This document shows, one piece after another, positions 59,014 to 64,000 of a DNA stretch of 64,000 nucleotides (position 1 is the first letter of the stretch; each line of letters opens with the position of its first letter). This DNA is from DASQMT01 sp963835735 (GTDB lineage: Bacteria; Actinomycetota; Thermoleophilia; Solirubrobacterales; Solirubrobacteraceae): assembly GCA_963835735.1 (NCBI GenBank), contig CAWIGP010000002.1:1488001-1552000 (forward strand), written 5' to 3'. A model generated the notes under the pieces. The model saw only the letters and a list, made by a program, of their open reading frames with translations. It was not told the origin of the DNA and did not search any database. Both the position numbers and the translations under genes were made by a program.

Positions 59014-59048
59014 GTCCAGGGCGCCCGACTCCCCCGGGCGTCCTGGAC
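59014..59048 (+). terminator. Strong hairpin after the RTX-like gene
   Basis: GTCCAGGGCGCCCG (59014-59027) pairs with CGGGCGTCCTGGAC (59035-59048): 14 bp including one G-U pair, 7-nt loop, starting 16 nt after the stop. No U-tract, as usual in this GC-rich genome. Confidence 0.7.
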
Positions 59049-59126
59049 CAGCAAGTTGGTCGAAACCGCAGCGGGCATCCGTCCGTATCTCCTGGCGCAG
59101 GCTGTCGAGACCATCGGGAGGGCTCC

Positions 59127-59978
59127 ATGCTGGCCGCCACGCTCCTTGCTTCCGCCGCGCTCACCGCGGCGTCGCCGTTTCCGGACACGTTCCCCGTGCC
59201 ACCCGGGTCCCAGCCCGAAGGGATAGCGAGCGGGAAGGGAACGACGCTGTACGTCGGCTCGCGGGCCAACGGCTCGGTCTACCGGGCCGACGCGTTCACC
59301 GGCCGCGGTGAGGTGCTCGTGCCCGCGCAGGAGGGCCGTCAGGCGTTCGGGCTCAAGTTCGAGGACGGCAAGCTGTACGTGGCGGGCGGGCCGACCGGCT
59401 CCGGCTTCATCTACGACGCACGTACCGGCGCCAACGTCGCCGCGCACGACTTCGACGGGATGTTCGTCAACGACGTCACCGTGACCGACACAGCGGCGTA
59501 CTTCACCGATTCCCAGAAGCCGCTGATCTACGTCGTCCCACGTGACGGCGGCCCTCCGTCCACTCTGCCGCTCAGCGGCGATTTCCAGCAGCTCGAAGGC
59601 TTCAACGCGAACGGCATCGCAGCGACGCCCGATGGCGAGACCCTGATCCTGGTCCAGAGCAACACCGGCAAGTTGTTCACCGTCGACCCTGACACCGGCG
59701 TCGCGCGACTGATCAACGCGCCGCCGGTGGTCAACGGCGACGGCATCCTGCTCGCCGGCCCGCTGCTGTTCGTGGTCCAGAACCGCGACAACAAGATCGC
59801 AACGCTGCTGCTCGACCGCAGGCTGCGGCGCGCGGTGCGGATCGCGGAGCTGAGGGACCCGGACTTCGACACGCCGACGACGGTGGCGCGGGTCGGGTTG
59901 CTGCTGTACGCGATCAACGCGCGCTTCAACACGCCGCCCACGGCGGAGACGACATACGACGTGGTCAGGGTGGGCTGA
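59127..59978 (+). CDS. Exported SMP-30/gluconolactonase-like beta-propeller protein
   Basis: 283-aa protein with a short signal peptide (MLAATLLASAALTAASPFPD). It follows a propeller pattern like SMP-30/gluconolactonase and YncE-type proteins: 'PEGIASGKGTTLYVGSRANGSVYRAD', 'GLKFEDGKLYVAGGPTGSGF', 'DGMFVNDVTVTDTAAYFTDSQKP', NANGIAATPDGETLILVQSN, 'VNGDGILLAGPLLFVVQNRDN'. The N-D-V and N-G-I-A segments correspond to metal-ligand loops of SMP-30. Enzymatic or binding role unknown. ATG 59127 with GGGAGG 5 nt upstream. Its end overlaps the opposite-strand response-regulator gene by 14 bp. Confidence 0.78.
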   Translation: MLAATLLASAALTAASPFPDTFPVPPGSQPEGIASGKGTTLYVGSRANGSVYRADAFTGRGEVLVPAQEGRQAFGLKFEDGKLYVAGGPTGSGFIYDARTGANVAAHDFDGMFVNDVTVTDTAAYFTDSQKPLIYVVPRDGGPPSTLPLSGDFQQLEGFNANGIAATPDGETLILVQSNTGKLFTVDPDTGVARLINAPPVVNGDGILLAGPLLFVVQNRDNKIATLLLDRRLRRAVRIAELRDPDFDTPTTVARVGLLLYAINARFNTPPTAETTYDVVRVG

Positions 59979-60621
59979 GCCAGCCGCGCTCCACCGCCCA
60001 GCGGCTCAGCTCATGCCGGTTGGAGAGCTGGAGCTTGCGCAGGACCGCCGACACGTGGGCCTCGACCGTCTTGGCCGAGATCCCGAGCCGCTGGGCGATC
60101 TCCTTGTACATGTAGCCGCGCGCGATGTGCCGCAGGACCTCGCGCTCGCGCGCGGTCAGCAGGTCGAGCTCGGGATCGGTCACCGCCGGCGCGTCGTCCT
60201 GCCCGGCGAACGCATCGAGCACGAAACCGGCCAGCCGGGGCGAGAACACCGCGTCCCCGCTCGCCACGCGGCGCACAGCGTCGGCCAGCTCCGGACCTGA
60301 GATCGTCTTGGTCACATAGCCGCGCGCGCCGGCGCGGATGATCGAGATCACGTCGTCGGGCGCGTCGGAGACGCTGAGCGCGAGGAAGCGCACCGCCGGG
60401 CGGCGCGGTACCACGCCGCGGATCACCTCCGCACCGCCGCCGTCCGGCATCTGCACGTCGAGCAGGACGACGTCGGGCTCGGTCTCCACGATGCGCTCGA
60501 TCGCATCGCCGACCGCGCCGGCGTCGGCGACGATGTCGACGAGCCCGTCGAGCTCGGCGCGCACGCCCGCGCGGAACAGGCCGTGGTCGTCGACGATCAC
60601 GACGCGCGGGAGCTCACTCAC
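59965..60621 (-). CDS. NarL/FixJ-type response regulator
   Basis: 218-aa response regulator: receiver domain with acidic pair D11-D12, phospho-acceptor D55 (VVLLDVQMPD), a Ser switch in ALSVSDAPDD and Lys in 'GYVTKTISG'; GerE HTH at the C-terminus ('LTAREREVLRHIARGYMYKEIAQRLGISAKTVEAHVSAVLRKL'). GTG 60621 overlaps the kinase stop by 8 bp. Last gene of a LiaFSR-like operon, expected to respond to envelope stress. Confidence 0.92.
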   Translation of the reverse strand: MSELPRVVIVDDHGLFRAGVRAELDGLVDIVADAGAVGDAIERIVETEPDVVLLDVQMPDGGGAEVIRGVVPRRPAVRFLALSVSDAPDDVISIIRAGARGYVTKTISGPELADAVRRVASGDAVFSPRLAGFVLDAFAGQDDAPAVTDPELDLLTAREREVLRHIARGYMYKEIAQRLGISAKTVEAHVSAVLRKLQLSNRHELSRWAVERGWLSPP

Positions 60622-61873
60622 GGTCCATCACCAGCTCGACCTCGGTGCCCTCGCCCGGGCGCGTGTGGATCGCGGCGCGGCCGCCGTGGCGCTCCATGCG
60701 GCCGAGCACCGACTCGCGCAGCCCACGCCGGTCGGCCGGCACGGCGTCGAGGTCGAAGCCCGGCCCGCGGTCGCGCACGAACACCTCGGCATGGTCGCCG
60801 CGCACCTCGGCGTACACGCTGATCGCGGCATCGGGGGCGAACTTGACGGCGTTGAGCACGGCCTCGCGCGCGGCGGCCACGAGCGCGCGCGAGTGCTCGT
60901 CGAGCGGGCGATCGCCGACCGCGACGACGTCGACCGGCACCCCGTGCGCATCCTCGATCTCGGCCACGGCCTCCTCCAGCGCGCCCGCGAGCGAGGCGCC
61001 GGCGTCGCGCCGCGAGCCGCCGTTCAGCCACGTGCGCAGCTCGCGTTCCTGGCGGCGGGCGAGCGCGGCGACCTCGCGCGGGTCGCCGGCGCGCTTCTGC
61101 ATCAGCGCGAGCGTCTGCAGCACCGAGTCGTGCAGGTGCGCCGCCATCTCGGCGCGCTCCTGCGTGCGGATGCGCTCGGCGCGCTCCTCGGTCAGCCCGC
61201 GGCCGAGCCGCAGCCACCACGGCGCGAGGATCAGCACGAGCGCGACGACGACGACGAACACCGCGAGCGTCACGTCGCGGTCGGGCACGAGCGCGCCGTT
61301 GAGCCACAGGAACACGAGCCCCGCGCCGACAACCAGCGCGGCGCCGAGCGCGACGATGCCGAGCGAGGGGCGCGCGAGCCGCAGCCGGCGCGGGCGCCCG
61401 GCGCCGCCGCCCGGCTTGGCCTGCTCGCGCGCCGGTGGCTCGACCACCGCGGCGCCCTGCGACTGTCGCCAGATCAGCGCGCCGCCGCCGCTCGCGAGCA
61501 CCAGCGGCCACACGACCGCGTCGCCGACCCAGATGCCCCACTCGCGGAACAGCAGCAGCAGCGCGAGCGTGAGCAGCACGATCCCGCCTGCGACCTGCCA
61601 GCTCTCGCGCCGGCCGAGCGCGCCGCGGAAGCGCCGCTCGCCGGCGTGCTCGCGGGCCTCCGCGGGGATCAAGGCCCAGCAGAGCAGGTAGAGGGCGATG
61701 CCGATGCCGCCGGCCAGCGATGCGACCAGGAAGCCGACGCGCAGCAGCAGCGGGTCGACGCCCAGGCGCCGGCCGAGGCCCGCGCACACGCCGCCGATCA
61801 GCGCGCCGGAGCGGCTGCGGCGGAGCGGCGCGGGCTGTGAATGCGGGACGGACACCGCCGCTGATGTTCTCAC
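60614..61873 (-). CDS. Histidine kinase (HisKA_3) with N-terminal PspC domain
   Basis: 419-aa sensor kinase. Residues about 18-72 form a PspC domain ('RSGALIGGVCAGLGRRLGVDPLLLRVGFLVASLAGGIGIALYLLCWALIP'). Three further membrane segments follow (95-109, 170-192, 203-221). The DHp box is 'ERAEMAAHLHDSVLQTLALMQ' with phospho-His H248, followed by an HATPase with 'REAVLNAVKFAP' (N-box), RDRGPGFD (G1) and GEGTEVELV (G2). PspC domains sense membrane damage, so fusing one to a kinase links envelope stress straight to the NarL regulator. GTG 61873 overlaps the previous stop by 4 bp. Confidence 0.9.
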   Translation of the reverse strand: MRTSAAVSVPHSQPAPLRRSRSGALIGGVCAGLGRRLGVDPLLLRVGFLVASLAGGIGIALYLLCWALIPAEAREHAGERRFRGALGRRESWQVAGGIVLLTLALLLLFREWGIWVGDAVVWPLVLASGGGALIWRQSQGAAVVEPPAREQAKPGGGAGRPRRLRLARPSLGIVALGAALVVGAGLVFLWLNGALVPDRDVTLAVFVVVVALVLILAPWWLRLGRGLTEERAERIRTQERAEMAAHLHDSVLQTLALMQKRAGDPREVAALARRQERELRTWLNGGSRRDAGASLAGALEEAVAEIEDAHGVPVDVVAVGDRPLDEHSRALVAAAREAVLNAVKFAPDAAISVYAEVRGDHAEVFVRDRGPGFDLDAVPADRRGLRESVLGRMERHGGRAAIHTRPGEGTEVELVMDRE

Positions 61874-62064
61874 CCGCGGCGGGCAGGTCCGGCCAGCCCG
61901 CAGGCGAGCAGGATGCCACCGAGCGCGGCGAGCGCGGCCGGGAACGCGTACGCCGCGCCGAGGTCGATCACGTCGGTCTGGTCGAGCAGCAGCAGCCCGC
62001 CGAACACGATCAGGATCACCCCGGCGACGAGCGATGCCGGATCGAAGCCGGGGCGCGGCTTCAC
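61870..62064 (-). CDS. Small two-helix membrane protein (64 aa)
   Basis: GTG 62064 overlaps the stop of the PspC-LiaF gene, and its TGA overlaps the kinase GTG (both 4 bp), so it is a genuine operon member. Product: MKPRPGFDPASLVAGVILIV then 'FGGLLLLDQTDVIDLGAAYAFPAALAALGGILLACGLAG', i.e. two membrane helices with an acidic turn. The pattern matches the LiaF N-terminal/DUF5668-like two-helix unit found beside PspC/LiaF genes. Probably a partner in membrane-stress sensing. Confidence 0.75.
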   Translation of the reverse strand: MKPRPGFDPASLVAGVILIVFGGLLLLDQTDVIDLGAAYAFPAALAALGGILLACGLAGPARRG

Positions 62065-63152
62065 CGAACCGCCTCGCAGGCCGCTCGGCTCGTGCCGGCG
62101 TCGACGTGGCCGTCGCGCCACCAGCCGGGTCCGTGATCCCGGCCGCGGAAGCGGTCGCCGACGGACAGGCCGCCGAAGCCGATGTCGACGTCCAGGTGCA
62201 CGTAGGACACGCCCGGGTCGGGCATCCGGCCGTCGTCGATCTCGAAGTCGACGCCGCCCTCCTCGCCGCCGCCCGTGTCGGCGGCGCCGAGCGAGATGTC
62301 GCCTGCGGTGACGACGCACATGTCTTCGGGCACGAGCACCTGGATCTCGCCCATGCCGATCTCCAGCGGCAGCTCGGTGCGGCCGGGCGGCAGCTCGAGG
62401 TCGCGCAGGTCGACCTTCATGGAGCCAGCTCCCATCTCGTATCCATCGCCCAGCTCTGCGACGGTCGCGGGTCGAAACGTGCGCTCCCCCCACGTGCCGC
62501 GCACGTCGAGGTCGGTCGCCGCGACGGCGGCGAGCGGCAGCGCGAGCACGATCGCGGGCGCGATCAGCCAGCGTGCGCCGCCGCGAAACGCGCCGCCGAC
62601 CAGGCCGATGCCGCAGGCGATGATCAGCCCGGCGATCACGATCCCGCCGCCGAGCGCCGAGCCCGCCGCGGCGGCCACGAAGCCGCCGACGGCGAGCGCG
62701 AGCAGGACGACGCCGAGCGCGATCCGAGCGGCGATGCTCGAGGCCGGGCTCGCGCCCTCGTCGCGCAGCACGCGGATCAGCAGGTACGCAACGAGGCCGG
62801 ACACGAGCAGCAGGAAGAGCCACGGCCCGACGATCCAGTCCGGGGTGAGGACGGCGATCGCGGCGATCACGAGCAGGCCCGCGCCGATGATCCGCGCGGC
62901 GCCCCAGCGCAACGGCTTCGACGGATCGTCGCTCGGGACGAAGACGAGGAAGGCGAGGTAGGCGAGGATGCCGAGGCCGCCGGCGAACGCCAGGATCACG
63001 AAAGCGATCCGGATCGCCAGCGGGTCGACGCCGAGGTGGCGGCCGAGTCCGCCTGCGACGCCCGCGATCACGGAGTCGCTCGTCGAGCGTGTCAGCCGCG
63101 GGCGCGGCGGCTCGTCGGGCGGCATCTGCTGTGTGGGCTGCTCGTCGCTCAT
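62061..63152 (-). CDS. PspC-domain membrane protein with LiaF-like C-terminal domain
   Basis: 363-aa protein, ATG 63152 with GAGG 8 nt upstream. N-terminal PspC module ('STSDSVIAGVAGGLGRHLGVDPLAIRIAFVILAFAGGLGILAYLAFLVFVP', about 22-75), then four to five membrane helices to about residue 205, then a LiaF/DUF2154-like soluble beta-helix domain (VDLRDLELPPGRTELPLEIG, 'MGEIQVLVPEDMCVVTAGDISLG', YVHLDVDIGFGGLSVGD). LiaF proteins inhibit the associated kinase until the envelope is damaged. Head of the four-gene operon that ends with the NarL regulator. Confidence 0.88.
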   Translation of the reverse strand: MSDEQPTQQMPPDEPPRPRLTRSTSDSVIAGVAGGLGRHLGVDPLAIRIAFVILAFAGGLGILAYLAFLVFVPSDDPSKPLRWGAARIIGAGLLVIAAIAVLTPDWIVGPWLFLLLVSGLVAYLLIRVLRDEGASPASSIAARIALGVVLLALAVGGFVAAAAGSALGGGIVIAGLIIACGIGLVGGAFRGGARWLIAPAIVLALPLAAVAATDLDVRGTWGERTFRPATVAELGDGYEMGAGSMKVDLRDLELPPGRTELPLEIGMGEIQVLVPEDMCVVTAGDISLGAADTGGGEEGGVDFEIDDGRMPDPGVSYVHLDVDIGFGGLSVGDRFRGRDHGPGWWRDGHVDAGTSRAACEAVR

Positions 63153-63268
63153 GCGCTTCCTCTCGGGAGAACTGGGGAGTGACGCGCACTCTCGCGCGCC
63201 CACCCGCTCGCTTCCATCGGGAATTGCCCTGAGGCGACCCTAGGTGGCGGGGGCGCCGACCCAAGGGC

Positions 63269-64000
63269 TCAGCACTTGCGCGGCTTCTTCTTGCCCGGCG
63301 CCAGGCACTGGGTCCTGACCTGCGGGATCCTGTCGCTCCGGACCCTGAAGCGGAAGGCCCGCCCGATCCAGTTCTTGCGGGTCACCCGCAGCTCGATCAC
63401 GGTGCCGACCGGCAGCCGGCGGCTCTTGAACGCCGGCAGGAAGCTCTTGCGCTTGGCGCCGCGCTTGAACGCGCGGCGCTCGGACTTGAACGGGCACGCG
63501 TTGCGCCGGCCGTCTGGCGGAGCGCACTTGAGCCGGACCACCGCGCGCGAAGGCAGCTTGTTCAGCGTGAACTTCCTGGCCTGGGCGAAGACGTCGGTGT
63601 ACGCCCACAGATATGCGAGCGTGGAGGGAACGCTGCGGCGCTTGGCGTCGCGGCCGGAGCAGTCCTCGTCGATGCGGTTGCGCGGGATGTCGCGCGCACC
63701 GGGCCGGATCGCCGGATTGCCGTCGTTGCAGTCCTGCGGCGGGAGCGTGCCGTCGCGGTCGCCGTCGCGGAACTCGTCGACCCGCTGGACGTTCTCGCAC
63801 TCGACCAGCCGGTCGGCGACCTCGACCGTCGCGCTGTCCTTGCCGCCGCCGCAGTCCACGTCCTCGGCCACGCCGTCGAACGCGCCGACCGTGTCGTCGC
63901 CGTCGCCGGCGACGTAGGCGTCCTCCGCGGGGCCGCCGTTGAGCTGGTCGTTGCCGGCGCCGCCGACGAGGATGTCCGGCCCGTCGCCGGCGTCGACCAC
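63269..64000 (-). CDS. Partial secreted protein with RTX-like repeat and MopE-like motif (N-terminus beyond window)
   Basis: The frame is open to the right edge, so the N-terminus is missing. Visible residues start with RTX-type turns (DAGDGPDILVGGAGNDQLNG, 'AGDGDDTVGAFDG'), then a 'DCNDGNPAIRPGARDIPRNRIDEDCSG' segment, which is the calcium/metal-binding D-C-N-D-x-N-P-A-I-x-P-G-A ... D-E-D-C motif of MopE-type proteins, and a basic beta-rich C-terminal ~110 residues (KLPSRAVVRLKCAPPDG, 'RRLPVGTVIELRVTRKNWIG', KCX-ending). Probably a surface or secreted metal-binding protein. Confidence 0.7.
   Translation of the reverse strand: MVDAGDGPDILVGGAGNDQLNGGPAEDAYVAGDGDDTVGAFDGVAEDVDCGGGKDSATVEVADRLVECENVQRVDEFRDGDRDGTLPPQDCNDGNPAIRPGARDIPRNRIDEDCSGRDAKRRSVPSTLAYLWAYTDVFAQARKFTLNKLPSRAVVRLKCAPPDGRRNACPFKSERRAFKRGAKRKSFLPAFKSRRLPVGTVIELRVTRKNWIGRAFRFRVRSDRIPQVRTQCLAPGKKKPRKC

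Overview
The window is 64 kb of very GC-rich chromosomal DNA from a free-living actinobacterium. Class Thermoleophilia, order Solirubrobacterales, is the best guess. The reasons are the GTG/TTG starts, the many ATGA/GTGA stop-start overlaps, the apparently leaderless promoters, the actinobacterial LexA box, the SUF-type Fe-S system with SufU, and secreted Ig-like and 'SYANVMxTVAVFVALGG'-type proteins with cationic C-termini. No rRNA, tRNA, CRISPR array, integrase or transposase was seen.

Layout. 0-9 kb: a gene cut by the left edge, a small hypothetical gene, an NlpC/P60-like lipoprotein, a cbs-metB transsulfuration pair, a large secreted Ig-like protein and an AarF/UbiB-type kinase. 9-10.2 kb: a solo LuxR-type HTH protein diverges from a TetR gene with a strong, apparently leaderless promoter. 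10.3-24.9 kb is an accessory island bracketed by two identical 90-bp direct repeats. It holds a MauE-like/terpene-cyclase-fold pair; a six-gene minus-strand operon with a Gly-rich collagen-like protein, an SpvB/TcB-like protein, a TcC/RHS-like protein ending in a PARP-like ADP-ribosyltransferase toxin domain, and a candidate immunity protein; an AT-rich promoter with four 23-bp iterons; a divergent ABBA-prenyltransferase-like/PhyH-dioxygenase pair; and a decayed hisA fragment. 24.9-31.9 kb: a sigma factor fused to an anti-sigma-like membrane tail, a secreted Ig-like protein, a small exported protein, a LysM protein, a ParA/MinD ATPase and an O-methyltransferase. Three of these genes carry single-base frameshifts.

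31.9-38.1 kb: a DUF222-HNH (13E12-type) gene under a perfect LexA box, then a subtilase/GGDEF-EAL pair. 38.2-48.2 kb: the SUF Fe-S assembly genes, split into Rieske-sufB-sufD and rrf2-sufC-sufS-sufU by about 4 kb of unrelated genes (PLD-like, cyclase, PadR and its membrane partner, a small membrane protein, an XRE regulator). 48.2-57.4 kb: trpB2, an aromatic amino acid decarboxylase, an MMPL transporter, a TetR/cupin pair, a frameshifted M14-carboxypeptidase/amidase fusion and a DAO-family oxidoreductase. 57.4-64 kb: an RTX-like secreted protein, an SMP-30-like beta-propeller, a LiaFSR-like four-gene operon (PspC-LiaF, small membrane protein, PspC-kinase, NarL regulator) and a right-edge partial secreted protein with RTX-like and MopE-like motifs.

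The most unusual part is the 12.4-24.0 kb block: a Tc-toxin B/C-like pair without a TcA gene, co-transcribed with a collagen-like protein and sharing an iteron-bearing promoter with a possible prenyltransferase/dioxygenase operon. At least six single-base frameshifts occur in otherwise well-conserved genes. They are either real decay or assembly indels, and this should be settled before any gene is called dead.
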